NCBI GenBank assembly: GCA_018830645.1
Contig: JAHJSA010000013.1
Coordinates: 1 to 64,000, forward strand
Length of the DNA stretch: 64,000 bases
Origin: Actinomycetota bacterium
GTDB taxonomy: Bacteria; Actinomycetota; Thermoleophilia; RBG-16-64-13
Reading direction: 5' to 3'
Positions 42,307 through 51,049 of the stretch are shown here, piece after piece (within the stretch, counting starts at the first letter, position 1; each line of letters begins with the position of its first letter). Below the pieces are notes generated by a model. The model did no database searches, was not told the DNA's origin, and saw nothing but the letters and a program-made list of their open reading frames with translations. A program made the position numbers and the translations under genes.

Positions 42307-43415
42307 GCTCCACGCGTGCCTTCGGCCTCACACGCACCTCCAAAGGCTTCAGCCTCACACGCACGCTCAAGGTGTTCAAGAAGGACATGGCCATGGGACC
42401 GCGGTCTCCTTTCTTCCTCTACGCACTCGTGTTGCCGGTCGCCATGACCGTGATCCTCCAGCTGGTCTTCGGTACGCTATTCGAGCCCAAGCCCCGGCTG
42501 GGCTTGGTGGACTTCGGGGATTCAGCCGTGAGCGCCGGTGCACGCGCGATCGAGGGCATCGAACTCACCTTCCTCGACGACGTCGAGACGTTGAAGCGGC
42601 AGGTCGAAGCGAACGACCTCGATGTGGGCCTGGTGCTCTCGGCGGACTTCGACGAGGCCGTGCGGTCGGGCGGCAAGCCGCCACTCGAGCTGTACATCGG
42701 CGGGGAGAGTCTGGCCTCCACACGCATCGTGCTCGACGTCACCGCCTTGGATCTGATCCGGGCCGTCGAAGGATCGGTGCCGCCGGTGGTGGTGGAGTTG
42801 GTGCACCTGGGCGATGCGCCCTCACTGCCCATCTCGGCGCGGCTCGTGCCGCTCATCATGATGTACGCCTTGTTGATAGCCGGCATCTTCGTCCCGGCCT
42901 CAGGCTTGATCGAGGAGAAGGAAAAGGGCACGCTCACGGCGATGTTGGTCACTCCAGTTCGCGCGTCCGAAGTGGTGGCGGCCAAAGCGCTCCTCGGTTT
43001 CGTACTTGCCTTCGTCATGTCGGTGGTGACCCTCGTCCTGAACAACGCGCTCGGGTCGCGTCCCCTCTCCCTTATCGTCGTGGTGTCGGTAGCCGCCGCG
43101 TTCTCGGCCTTGCTCGGTGTCGTGCTGGGAGCCGCCGCCAGGTCGGTCACCGCCCTCTTCACCATCATGAAGAGCAGCGGCATCATACTGATCGGGCCGG
43201 TGATCTTCTATCTGTTCCCCGAGTGGCCGCAGTGGATAGCCAAGCTCTTCCCCACGTACTGGATGATCGACCCGATCTGGCAGGTGGCTCTGCAGGGGGC
43301 CGGATTGGGCGACGTGTGGGTGAAGGTGGCGATCGCCGTGGCTATCGGTGTGGTCCTCGCGGCCATCGCTGGCGTCTTGGCCGGGCGTATGGCTGAGCAG
43401 GTGGCCGGGGAGTAG
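42303..43415 (+). CDS. ABC-2 type exporter permease, subunit 2
   Basis: ATG 42303 overlaps the previous stop (ATGA) and gives 370 aa. An N-terminal membrane segment (about 38-60), an external domain (65-175) and C-terminal membrane segments follow. The conserved ABC-2 motif is SGLIEEKEKGTLTAMLVTPV. Repeated FGLTRTSKGF / FSLTRTLKVF segments at the N-terminus suggest a tiny internal duplication. It works with the adjacent ATPase and permease. Confidence 0.88.
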   Translation: MSSTRAFGLTRTSKGFSLTRTLKVFKKDMAMGPRSPFFLYALVLPVAMTVILQLVFGTLFEPKPRLGLVDFGDSAVSAGARAIEGIELTFLDDVETLKRQVEANDLDVGLVLSADFDEAVRSGGKPPLELYIGGESLASTRIVLDVTALDLIRAVEGSVPPVVVELVHLGDAPSLPISARLVPLIMMYALLIAGIFVPASGLIEEKEKGTLTAMLVTPVRASEVVAAKALLGFVLAFVMSVVTLVLNNALGSRPLSLIVVVSVAAAFSALLGVVLGAAARSVTALFTIMKSSGIILIGPVIFYLFPEWPQWIAKLFPTYWMIDPIWQVALQGAGLGDVWVKVAIAVAIGVVLAAIAGVLAGRMAEQVAGE

Positions 43416-43420
43416 CGATC

Positions 43421-44332
43421 GTGACCCCGATCGTGGGATCCTGGGGATCCGGGGGATCTGTAGGCCCGGCGATCTCGCGGAGGGCCTTCCTGCGCGGCGC
43501 TCTCGGCGTGGGACTGGTCGCCGGGTATCCGTTCGCACTCGAGCGGTACCTGGTATCTGTGAACCACTACGAAGTGCCGATAGACGGACTTCCCGCCGCG
43601 TTCGAGGGGTTCCGCATCGTCCACCTCACAGACCTCCACTACGGGAGTCTGGTGCCGCTGTCGTGGCTCTCGCGGGTCCTCGACCAAGCACTGCGAGAAG
43701 ACGGCGATCTGATCGTGCTCACCGGTGACTACGTGCACGCCCGCGACACCCGCGCGGAGCTCGAAGCCGTCTGGCCCGAGTTGCTGCGGTTGGACGCGCG
43801 CCATGGTGTGCGCATGGTCCTGGGGAACCACGACCACTGGGCCGACAGCGATCTGGCCCTGTCGCTGCTCTCCGAGAGCGGGCGTTCGCTGAGGAACCGA
43901 TCGCGCGTGCTTCGTCTTGACGGCGCGGAACTCGCGATCGCGGGAGTAGGCGACTACTGGGAAGACGAGGTGGCGATCGATCTCGCCCTTGCCGGTGTGG
44001 ACCCCTCGACTCCACGGATCGTGCTCGCCCACAACCCTGATTGCGCCGACCTCGAGTACGAGTCGCGGGTCGACCTCTTCGTGTGCGGCCACACCCACGG
44101 CGGCCAAGTGCGTGTGCCTTTCGTGGGTTCGCCCATCCTACCCGTGAGCAACCACCGCTACGACCAGGGGCTTCGAGAAAGTGGCCACGAAGGCGGCCGC
44201 GAAGGCGGCCGCTCCCAGGTGTTCGTGAGCCGGGGCATCGGTTGGGCGGTGATCCCCGTGCGCTTCAACTGTCCGCCCGAGATCGCGGTCCTACACCTCA
44301 CGGGTGGACTCGGGCGGACTCGGGGGTCCTAG
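43421..44332 (+). CDS. Tat-exported calcineurin-like metallophosphoesterase
   Basis: A GTG start gives 303 aa with a twin-arginine-type signal (SRRAFLRGALGVGLVAG). The five metallophosphoesterase motifs are present: DLHYG, GDYVH, GNHDHW, a His in AHNPD and GHTHGGQ. Two metal ions are expected in an external active site. It resembles the YkuE/YaeI family that hydrolyses UDP-sugars or lipid-linked phosphates at the membrane. It follows the ABC-2 operon by 5 bp and is probably cotranscribed. Confidence 0.9.
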   Translation: MTPIVGSWGSGGSVGPAISRRAFLRGALGVGLVAGYPFALERYLVSVNHYEVPIDGLPAAFEGFRIVHLTDLHYGSLVPLSWLSRVLDQALREDGDLIVLTGDYVHARDTRAELEAVWPELLRLDARHGVRMVLGNHDHWADSDLALSLLSESGRSLRNRSRVLRLDGAELAIAGVGDYWEDEVAIDLALAGVDPSTPRIVLAHNPDCADLEYESRVDLFVCGHTHGGQVRVPFVGSPILPVSNHRYDQGLRESGHEGGREGGRSQVFVSRGIGWAVIPVRFNCPPEIAVLHLTGGLGRTRGS

Positions 44333-44339
44333 CCCGAGC

Positions 44340-44771
44340 CTAGAACCCCAGTGCTCCGATGACTCCTTCCAGATCGACGGCCAGGGCTTCCGACGGAGTC
44401 ACCACGACCTTCTTGTCGCCGACCGGGTACGAGTAGCGAGGCTCGTCGATGTGAGCGGTGTAGACGTCTCTCAGTGCATCGGAGAGGTCCTGTACCTGGT
44501 CTCCGCTGAGCCCCTTCTCCTTCATCACCGACATGAAGCTGTGCTCTTCGCCGTCCTTGTACCAGACGACGCCGAACTCTTTCGGCGGCTTGCCCACGTA
44601 GACGTAAAGCCCGTGGTCGGTCGGGATCGCTTCGAGCCGATCGTTAGCGCGTTTCAGCAGATCAGCGAGCGTGTCTGTTTGGCTGCTCAAGCGGGTCGCG
44701 GCGGCACTTGCCGGGTCGAGAGGTGGATGCTCCTCTTGCTTCTTGCCCAGGATCCCACTAAGTAGTCCCAT
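44340..44771 (-). CDS. Hypothetical soluble protein (143 aa)
   Basis: The protein starts MGLLSGILGKKQEEHPP and contains a helical segment SSQTDTLADLLKRANDRLEA followed by an alpha/beta region with YVYVGKPPKEFGVVWYKDGE and KKVVVTPSEALAVDLE. No known family was recognised. A GAAAGGGGAAG ribosome-binding site lies upstream. Its 5' region contains a terminator hairpin (44839-44877) and, further up, a Fur-box-like promoter, so expression may depend on read-through of a regulated leader. Confidence 0.6.
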   Translation of the reverse strand: MGLLSGILGKKQEEHPPLDPASAAATRLSSQTDTLADLLKRANDRLEAIPTDHGLYVYVGKPPKEFGVVWYKDGEEHSFMSVMKEKGLSGDQVQDLSDALRDVYTAHIDEPRYSYPVGDKKVVVTPSEALAVDLEGVIGALGF

Positions 44772-44838
44772 GTCTTCCCCTTTCGATCATGGTGCCTTCG
44801 GTGCCGTGTTGCCTTCCCCGATCGCCCTCCACTACGCG

Positions 44839-44877
44839 AAAAAGCCGCTGCCTGGAGAGCTATCTCCAGGTAGCGGC
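44839..44877 (-). terminator. Rho-independent terminator in the leader before 44771
   Basis: On the minus strand GCCGCTACCTGGAGA pairs with TCTCCAGGCAGCGGC (one mismatch) around a 4-nt loop and is followed directly by TTTTT. It terminates transcripts starting near 44943 or could act as an attenuator for the gene at 44771. Confidence 0.85.
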
Positions 44878-44943
44878 CCGACTACCTGACCTGCGACCTC
44901 CGGACAACCCAAGCGTGCCCGGACCCCATATCTGTAACGGTCA
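44839..44943 (-). ncRNA. Candidate small RNA or attenuated leader (about 105 nt)
   Basis: A strong promoter (44950-44978) and an intrinsic terminator (44839-44877) bracket about 105 nt without an evident coding frame. This is the architecture of a trans-acting small RNA or of a transcription-attenuating leader for the downstream gene. No known riboswitch or sRNA family was recognised. Confidence 0.45.
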
Positions 44944-44947
44944 GTAC

Positions 44948-44978
44948 AATCATTATCGATTATTCCCGAGCCTGTCAA
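44948..44978 (-). promoter_or_regulatory. Sigma-70 promoter overlapping a Fur-box-like sequence
   Basis: TTGACA (44978-44973) and TAATGA (44955-44950) are 17 bp apart on the minus strand. The -10 region lies in the AT-rich AATAATCGATAATGATT (44964-44948), which resembles the GATAATGATAAT repeats of Fur boxes in an otherwise GC-rich region. Iron control is inferred from the sequence only. Confidence 0.55.
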
Positions 44979-45024
44979 GGCATCCGGCTTGCCGTCGAAG
45001 GTCCCCGCCAACGCCCCGGGGCGT

Positions 45025-45555
45025 CTACTCGGGCAGTTCTTCCGCGGCGGAGAGCGTGAAGCGCCAACGGCAATCGAGCCCGGGCGGGCGGTCGTCGGGA
45101 GGGGCGACGTCGCAGTGCACGAGGATGCGAGGCTCGATGGCGTGAGCGAGTCCCTCGAACTCCAGCCTGTGCATGTCGCGGCAGGCGTACTCGCCGAGGC
45201 CGCGCGTGCGCCGCGCTTCTTGGGTCACGCAGACGGGCACCGTCACGGTGATCTCATCGTCGGTCTCTTCGATCTGGTAGCCCACGAGGAGGGTCCAAGG
45301 GAAGAGGCGCAGGGCTTCGGCAAAGCCGGCGAGCCCCACCTTCTCTATGCGGAACCGCCGGACGAGATCACCGGCCGCCATGCCCGAGATGCGGCCCCAC
45401 ACCTCCTCGTTGACCGCCTCGGCGACGGGTTGACCGTAGCGCTCCGCCACCTTGATGAACCAGAACGAGTCCATCACTCTGTAGTGCCACAGCAGGAACT
45501 CTACGTATTCGCGGAGCCCCTCCGCATCCAAGTGGTCGAGTCGCGAGAGGTCCAA
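45025..45555 (-). CDS. DUF6125-like protein (tentative)
   Basis: A 176-aa soluble protein starting MDLSRLDHLDAEGLREYVEF and containing LLWHYRVMDSFWFIKVAERYG. The C-terminal segment has conserved-looking Cys/His residues in EYACRDMHRLEFEG, RILVHCDVAPPDDRPPGLDC. This pattern resembles the DUF6125 family (L-2-amino-thiazoline-4-carboxylate hydrolase-like), but the assignment is from memory and tentative. It is upstream of the iron-box promoter and transcribed in the same direction. Confidence 0.55.
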   Translation of the reverse strand: MDLSRLDHLDAEGLREYVEFLLWHYRVMDSFWFIKVAERYGQPVAEAVNEEVWGRISGMAAGDLVRRFRIEKVGLAGFAEALRLFPWTLLVGYQIEETDDEITVTVPVCVTQEARRTRGLGEYACRDMHRLEFEGLAHAIEPRILVHCDVAPPDDRPPGLDCRWRFTLSAAEELPE

Positions 45556-45666
45556 AGGTGCCTGTGTCCTCCTCGTCGTGGGGCCGCCGGCGCCGTGGCG
45601 GGAGCGCCTCGGTGGCGGCGGCGCCTCGGTGGCGGGTGCCGGCAGCTGGTGCCGGCGGCCCTGGAT

Positions 45667-46109
45667 CTACCCTGCCGCGCGCTCCACGAGCGCCTTGCCG
45701 TACTGCTGGCAGGCCTTCATGCCCTCGGGTGTGCCCACCACCGACTCCTCCATCTTGAACGGACCCAGGTCCATCATGTTCATCTTGAACACGTGGGCCA
45801 TCGTGTCGAAGAGGATGCCGGGGCCTCGCCGGAGTGCGTGTGAGAACCGAACGCCCCGCCCGCCTTGCCGTCCAGGCCGCCTTCCTTCGCCTTGAACAGC
45901 CAGGCCTTCATCCCGTGCAGCAGGTCTTTGTGGTACGTCGGTCCGCCGAACACGTAGCCGTCGTAGCCCGCGAAGTCCTCGGGATCGCGAACATCGGTGA
46001 ACGACTTCACTTCGGCTTCCTGCCCGGCGAAACGCATGCCTTCGGCGATGTAGCCGGCCATCTTCTCGGTGCTGCCTTTGATGCTGCCGTAGACGATCAA
46101 GAACTTCAC
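45667..46109 (-). pseudogene. Flavodoxin-like protein with a frameshift
   Basis: ATG 46109 begins a flavodoxin: FMN phosphate-binding loop in IVYGSIKGSTEKMAGYIAEG and the loop GYVFGGPTYHKD. After GAFGSHTHSGEAP (near 45825) the frame is lost, but the adjacent frame continues the family sequence as GILFDTMAHVFKMNMMDLG and runs to a stop at 45667. Adding one base in the GGCCCCGG run near 45820-45828 would restore a protein of about 147 aa. It is either a sequencing or assembly error in a C/G run or a recent inactivation. Confidence 0.75.
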
Positions 46110-46374
46110 GTCCGAACACCTCCATGTGTGGCCACCTGCGCTCTACGCAGAAAGCACGCTTGAGGGCGGGACCATCCCGCCGGGCTCCGGCGTACCCAGG
46201 AACGCAGTGTCGCCAAACTGCCGCGACCCTGGCGCCCGCAGCTTCCCCGACGGCTGCGCCCGCGTCTCAGATGGCTTCGTTTGTGTCTGGCGGACCTGCG
46301 CTCTTGCCCCACGCCGGTTCCTCTTGTAGCGTGGAGCCGTCGGCCGATACGTCACGACGGCGGAGTGAGGACGC

Positions 46375-48357
46375 ATGGACATCGTGGACTTCCGGTGGAA
46401 CACCTCAGGGCAGCCGAGAGCCGGAGCCGCAGCCCGGCTTGCAGCCTACTTCCTCGCGGCGCTCTGCGTGGTGGCGGCGCTTTGCCTGATCGTCGCGTCC
46501 CCCGCGCAGGCGAAGGATTGGCGCATCGACTCCCTGGACGTCACGCTCGACGTGCAGCCTGACAGCCGGGTGCTCGTCACCGAGAAGATCACGTTCACCT
46601 TCGAGGGATCGTATAGCTTCGTGGGGCGTCTGATCCCGACCGGGAAGGTGGACTCCATCGGCGCCGTCGAGGTGTTCCGCGATGGCACGGCCCTGCCCGT
46701 CGGCGACGGACCCGACTCGTACAGCACCTTCATGGAAGGCGAGTACCTGGTGGTGCAGCTCAACTTCGCGCTGGCCGACACCACCGCGACCTGGGAGATC
46801 CGCTACGTCGCCGAAGGCGCCCTCTCCTACTTCGACGACGTGGACGAGTTGGTCTGGCGGGTGTTCGACGCCGACACTCCCGTGCCCATCGGGTCCGTGC
46901 GGGTGACGATGAACCTCCCCGGATCGACTCCGTCCGACCTGCTCGTCGCGGCGGTTGACACCGGGCCCGACGTCTACAACACGACCTCCAGTCCCGGCCC
47001 CTCGATGATCGTGTTCGAGGCGGATGACGTCGCCCCGTACACGCATTTCTGGATTGCGGGCGGCTTCCCCAAAGGTGTGGTGGGGCACCCGTGGACCTAC
47101 CGGCGCGTCATGTCGTTCATCACTCCGCGGGTAGGCTTCGCTTTGCCGATCTTCACGCTGCTCATGATGCTGCTCGTCTGGGTGCGCCGGGGCCGCGATG
47201 AGCCCTCGGTGGTGCATGCAAGCTTCATAGCCGAGCCGCCGTCCGGCCTGTCGCCGGCGATGGCGGGCGCCCTTCTCGACGAGAAGGTGGAGCACCGTGA
47301 GGTCTTGGCCACACTGGCCGAGCTGGCCCGTCGGGGGTACGTGAAGCTTCCCGACGCCACGGGCTCGAAACAGGCGTCGGCTCAAAGGTTGCAGCTGTTG
47401 AAGCCCGCGGCGGAGTTGCGGGGCCTGGAAGCTCTGGTGGTCTCGACCATCTTCCCGGGCGGCGCGGTGAACGTGACGGGGGCGACCATCGGCGAACGCC
47501 TTCGCGGCCTGACCGTTCCCTTCGAAGAGGCGGTCTTCGCTGAGATCGTAAAGGCAGGCTACTTCGCCGAGAGTCCAAAGGCAGCCAGGAGTGCCTGGAG
47601 GAAGCGCACCTGGTGGTTCGGCCTGCTCCTTGCCGTAGTCACGATCTTCCTCATGCTCGAGGACATCGGGGGTTGGGGCTACTTCTTCGTGGGCGCTGTG
47701 GCGAGCGTGTTAGCCATGCGCATGTTCGTGCGACGAATGCCGCAGCGGACGGCGGCGGGCGCACAGGAGCAGCGGAAGTGGGAAGCCTTCCGCAACTATC
47801 TGCGTGATCTGCAGCGTTTCCAGGACCTCGAAACGGCGCGTGATTCGTTCGAGCGGTTCCTCCCCTATGCCGTAGCGTTCGGGGTGGAACGGAATTGGGC
47901 TCGACGGTTCGAGGGGCTCTCGCTGCCAGCCCCAGGGTGGATGGTGCCCGTGCCGGTTCCCACATCCCTCCCCTCTGGGGACGTGCCTTCCCCGGGGTCG
48001 GTGGGCGGACCCGTCGGTGCGGGCCCGGTCTGGGCGCCGGCCGCCGACACCGCTCCCGCCGGCCCTTCGGGCGGCGGGAGCGCCCCTTTGACTCTCGACA
48101 CTCTTTCCGACCGCATCTTCGGCGGTCTCGACGGCGTCACCCGCACCTTGCTCTCCGCCCCATCGAGCACTGGATCGGGCAGGGGGGCGTCCGGCGGCCA
48201 TCGCAGCACCTCGTCGCGCAGTTCATCAGGGAGTTCCTTCGGGAGTCGCTCGTCCAGCCGTAGCGGCGGCTGGACCAGCAGCTCGCGGGGGTCTTCGGGC
48301 GGGTCGTCGAGGGGCTTCTCGGGAGGCGGCGGTGGAGGGGGGTTCCGCGCGGGCTGA
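46375..48357 (+). CDS. DUF2207 membrane protein with Gly/Ser-rich C-terminus
   Basis: A 660-aa protein: signal peptide/first membrane segment (about 24-46), external DUF2207 beta-rich domain (about 50-230) starting WRIDSLDVTLDVQPDSRVLV, membrane segment FALPIFTLLMMLLVWV, a cytoplasmic winged-helix-like region (about 285-395) with LATLAELARRGYVKL, two more membrane segments (WWFGLLLAVVTIFLML), a C-terminal soluble part (ARDSFERFLPYAVAFGVERNW) and a long Ser/Gly tail ending in GGGGGGGFRAG. This is the standard DUF2207 architecture; the function is unknown. Confidence 0.88.
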   Translation: MDIVDFRWNTSGQPRAGAAARLAAYFLAALCVVAALCLIVASPAQAKDWRIDSLDVTLDVQPDSRVLVTEKITFTFEGSYSFVGRLIPTGKVDSIGAVEVFRDGTALPVGDGPDSYSTFMEGEYLVVQLNFALADTTATWEIRYVAEGALSYFDDVDELVWRVFDADTPVPIGSVRVTMNLPGSTPSDLLVAAVDTGPDVYNTTSSPGPSMIVFEADDVAPYTHFWIAGGFPKGVVGHPWTYRRVMSFITPRVGFALPIFTLLMMLLVWVRRGRDEPSVVHASFIAEPPSGLSPAMAGALLDEKVEHREVLATLAELARRGYVKLPDATGSKQASAQRLQLLKPAAELRGLEALVVSTIFPGGAVNVTGATIGERLRGLTVPFEEAVFAEIVKAGYFAESPKAARSAWRKRTWWFGLLLAVVTIFLMLEDIGGWGYFFVGAVASVLAMRMFVRRMPQRTAAGAQEQRKWEAFRNYLRDLQRFQDLETARDSFERFLPYAVAFGVERNWARRFEGLSLPAPGWMVPVPVPTSLPSGDVPSPGSVGGPVGAGPVWAPAADTAPAGPSGGGSAPLTLDTLSDRIFGGLDGVTRTLLSAPSSTGSGRGASGGHRSTSSRSSSGSSFGSRSSSRSGGWTSSSRGSSGGSSRGFSGGGGGGGFRAG

Positions 48358-48424
48358 GGTGGGCCTGTCGTCCTCGCGGCGCCTCGTTCGCGGGGCCTGG
48401 ACGACCACGGAGCGCCGGCCTGCA

Positions 48425-48467
48425 TGACACCCGGGCGCTTGACACCCGGGCGAGGCACGGGTATCGT
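48425..48467 (+). promoter_or_regulatory. Promoter with a direct repeat before the methyltransferase operon
   Basis: TTGACA (48439-48444) and TATCGT (48462-48467) are separated by 17 bp. The 13-mer TGACACCCGGGCG occurs twice, at 48425 and 48440, 15 bp apart, with the second copy overlapping the -35. This suggests an activator or repressor binding to two direct sites. Confidence 0.55.
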
Positions 48468-48885
48468 GCCGGTGCCCGCATGGTGGCGTGGCGGGCATGT
48501 CTCATTCGTCTCGTCGTGGAGTGCTCGATGGATCGCCGACCACATCACGAGCGGCTCGCAGGGCCGCATTCCGCCGGGTGTCCAGTTGGAACCCGCGTCG
48601 GCGCTCGCGCACTTGGATCCCCTGTACGAGCCGCGCTTCCTCCTACGCCACTCCCCATCACGCGTCCCCACCTTCATGCGAACTTCGGCGAGGACTGGTA
48701 ACCCGGATCTTCGTTCGTAGCCCGGCTCGTCCGGCGCTCTTCTTGGAGATGTGTTCAGTTCTGGTTCCCTGAGTCGTTTCACGGACTCCGGTCTGCATGT
48801 CTCTCCAGCGACCAAGCGCCCGCCCACGAGCCTCGGCGACGGACGTATCGGGTCCCGAGACGACCTCAAAGGAGCGCCACTGGAT
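48468..48885 (+). other. Long 5' leader of the methyltransferase operon, no gene seen
   Basis: About 410 nt separate the promoter from the MttB-family ATG. Small frames exist but lack a ribosome-binding site or recognisable content. I searched by eye for a cobalamin riboswitch B12 box and did not find one. AAAGGAG occurs about 11 nt before the start codon. Confidence 0.4.
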
Positions 48886-50337
48886 ATGAAGGAACTTCGA
48901 AACGCATCACAGGTAGGCCGCCTCTCCTTCCTCACGGAGGAGAATAAGCGCGACATCTACATCGCGGCCCTCGACGTCATGGGCCGGGTGGGCATGCGCG
49001 TGTATCACGAGGAAGCCAAGGTCATGCTTCTGGAGGCAGGCTGCACCCTCACTCCCGACGACCGGGTGCTCTTGCCGCGGCACTTGGTGGAACGGGCGCG
49101 GCTCTCCGTGCCTGCCGTGGTCGATGTCTACGATCGCAACGGCGACCTCGCCATGGAACTCGGTGGCTACAACAGCTACTTCGGCACCGGTTCCGACCTC
49201 ATGCACACCTACGACCTCGACACGGGGGAGAGGCGGGCGAGCGTGCTCGACGACGTGGCCCGCGCGGCCCGTCTCTGCGACGCACTCCCGCACATGGACT
49301 TCATCATGTCGTCCGCGCATCCCACCGAAGTCGACGCGCATCACTCGTATCTGCTCAGTTTCAAGACGATGATGGAGAACAGCACGAAGCCTCTGGTCAT
49401 GACCGCCGAGAACGCCGGTGACCTCGCCGTGATGGTAGAGATCGCCCGGGAACTCCGCGGCGACGCCGAAGGCCTCCGCCAGAAGCCGTACTTCGTCGTC
49501 TACAACGAACCCATCTCGCCGCTCGAGCACCCGGAGGAGAGTGTGGCGAAGCTCCTCCTCTGCGCGGAGACGGGCGTGCCCTCGATCTACTCGCCGGCGC
49601 CGCTGGCCGGGGCCACGGCGCCCATCACGGTGGCCGGTCACACCGTGCAGGGCGTGGCCGAGTCGCTCTTCGGCTTGGTCATGCACCAACTGCACCGCCC
49701 GGGCGCCCCGTTCCTGTTCGGCATCGGCTCGGCCGTGCTCGACATGGTGACGGCGCAGTCTTCGTACAACGATCTTGGCTATCTCACCGGCTACATGTGC
49801 GCGGTCGAGATGGCCAAGTGGCTCGACATCCCCAACTGGGGCAATGCGGGCACCAGCGACTCGCAGGTGGTCGACGCACAGTCGGGCATGGAGTCGACTC
49901 AGATCACGTTCCTCGCCATGCAGGCGGGATCAAACCTGGCCCACGACGTCGGCTACCTCGACTTCGGCCTCACCGGCTCGCTCGAGGAGATCGTGATCGT
50001 GGACGAGTTCATCGCCATGAATCGCCGCCTTCTGCGGGGTATCGAGGTGAACCGCGACACCCTCGCCGTGGACGCCATCGCCGAGACCGGCCCCGGCGGC
50101 CACTATATGACCAGCGACCACACCTATCGCTACATGCGCGACGTGCGGTGGAGACCCACCATCTTGAACCGCAAGGGCCGCGAGAAGTGGGAAGCCGAAG
50201 GGTCGCTCGACCTCGCCGCCAAGGCGAGGCGCAAGGCGCTCGAGCTTCTGGCCACTCACCACGTGGAACCGCTTTCCGCCAACGTGAGCGCGAAAATGAG
50301 CGAAGGAGTGGAGGCTTTCACGGCCTCAAGCGCGTAG
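48886..50337 (+). CDS. MttB-family corrinoid methyltransferase (non-pyrrolysine)
   Basis: ATG 48886 gives 483 aa with the TIM-barrel sequence pattern of the trimethylamine methyltransferase superfamily (COG5598): LDVMGRVGMRVYHEEAKVML, a Gly-rich SPAPLAGATAPITVAG strand, FGIGSAVLDMVTA and the C-terminal FIAMNRRLLRGIEVN. Around residue 323, where archaeal MttB carries pyrrolysine, the sequence is GNAGTSDSQVVDAQ with no in-frame UAG. Non-Pyl members demethylate quaternary amines such as glycine betaine, but the substrate here is unknown. It passes the methyl group to the corrinoid protein encoded next. Confidence 0.88.
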   Translation: MKELRNASQVGRLSFLTEENKRDIYIAALDVMGRVGMRVYHEEAKVMLLEAGCTLTPDDRVLLPRHLVERARLSVPAVVDVYDRNGDLAMELGGYNSYFGTGSDLMHTYDLDTGERRASVLDDVARAARLCDALPHMDFIMSSAHPTEVDAHHSYLLSFKTMMENSTKPLVMTAENAGDLAVMVEIARELRGDAEGLRQKPYFVVYNEPISPLEHPEESVAKLLLCAETGVPSIYSPAPLAGATAPITVAGHTVQGVAESLFGLVMHQLHRPGAPFLFGIGSAVLDMVTAQSSYNDLGYLTGYMCAVEMAKWLDIPNWGNAGTSDSQVVDAQSGMESTQITFLAMQAGSNLAHDVGYLDFGLTGSLEEIVIVDEFIAMNRRLLRGIEVNRDTLAVDAIAETGPGGHYMTSDHTYRYMRDVRWRPTILNRKGREKWEAEGSLDLAAKARRKALELLATHHVEPLSANVSAKMSEGVEAFTASSA

Positions 50338-50405
50338 CACCTGTCCAATGGACTGACGGGTGGGAGCCCCACCCGCAGACATCTCCAGTAGGAGGGATCA
50401 GTACG

Positions 50406-51047
50406 ATGGAAACGATCGACAGGCTCAAAGAAGCCATGGTCGAAGGTGACGAAGCCGGTTGCGCCGAGCTCGCCGCGGAGCTGGTGGCCGGGGGCGCCGA
50501 CCTGAAGGCGTCCATAGCAGTCCTGGCGGCCGAGATGGAGGAGGTGGGCCGTCGCTTCGAGACGATGGACATCTTCCTGCCCGAAGTGTTGCTGGCCGCC
50601 GACGGCATGGCCGCGGTGATGAAGGTGTTCGCCCCGGAGTTGGCCAAGGATGCCACGGTCGAGAAGAAGGGTGTGGTCGTGGTGGGCACCGCCCGCGGCG
50701 ACATGCACCAGATTGGGAAGGACCTGGTGGCTCTCTTCCTCGGCATCGCCGGCTTCGAGGTCGTCGACCTCGGCACCGACGTGGACGCTCTGGACTTCAT
50801 CCACGAGGCCGAGCGTGCCAACGCCGACGTCATCGGCATCTCCTCACTCATGACCACCACCATGCCCGGCGCTACCGAAGTGCTCAAGTTGCTGCGCGAC
50901 AAAGGCGTGCGCGACCGCTTCAAGGTGGTCGTGGGCGGAGCTCCCACCTCCCAGGAGTGGGCGGACAAGATCGGCGCGGACGCCTGGGCCGAGGAGTCCA
51001 GCGGCGCCATCGACGTCATCAAAGAGCTGATCTCGGGGAGGGCCTAG
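50406..51047 (+). CDS. Methyltransferase cognate corrinoid protein
   Basis: A 213-aa two-domain corrinoid carrier: a helical cap (1-85, with EEVGRRFETMDIFLPEVLLAAD landmarks at 45-66) and a Rossmann-like B12 domain with the lower-ligand motif GDMHQIGKDLV (His101), LGTDV, SSLMTTTM and VVGGAPTSQEWADKIGADAW. It resembles MtmC/MttC/MtgC proteins. It is flanked by the two methyltransferase genes at 68 and 2 bp, so it probably serves one or both. The reactivating ATPase (RamA-type) and the folate methyltransferase partner are not in the window. Confidence 0.94.
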   Translation: METIDRLKEAMVEGDEAGCAELAAELVAGGADLKASIAVLAAEMEEVGRRFETMDIFLPEVLLAADGMAAVMKVFAPELAKDATVEKKGVVVVGTARGDMHQIGKDLVALFLGIAGFEVVDLGTDVDALDFIHEAERANADVIGISSLMTTTMPGATEVLKLLRDKGVRDRFKVVVGGAPTSQEWADKIGADAWAEESSGAIDVIKELISGRA

Positions 51048-51049
51048 TC

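Noticed and set aside
48468-48885. Cobalamin riboswitch before the corrinoid operon
   Set aside because: Expected from biology, but no B12 box or core motif could be recognised by eye.
49797-50405. Upstream extension of the corrinoid protein frame
   Set aside because: It overlaps the MttB-family gene in another frame and is Arg/His-rich; the corrinoid protein clearly starts at 50406.
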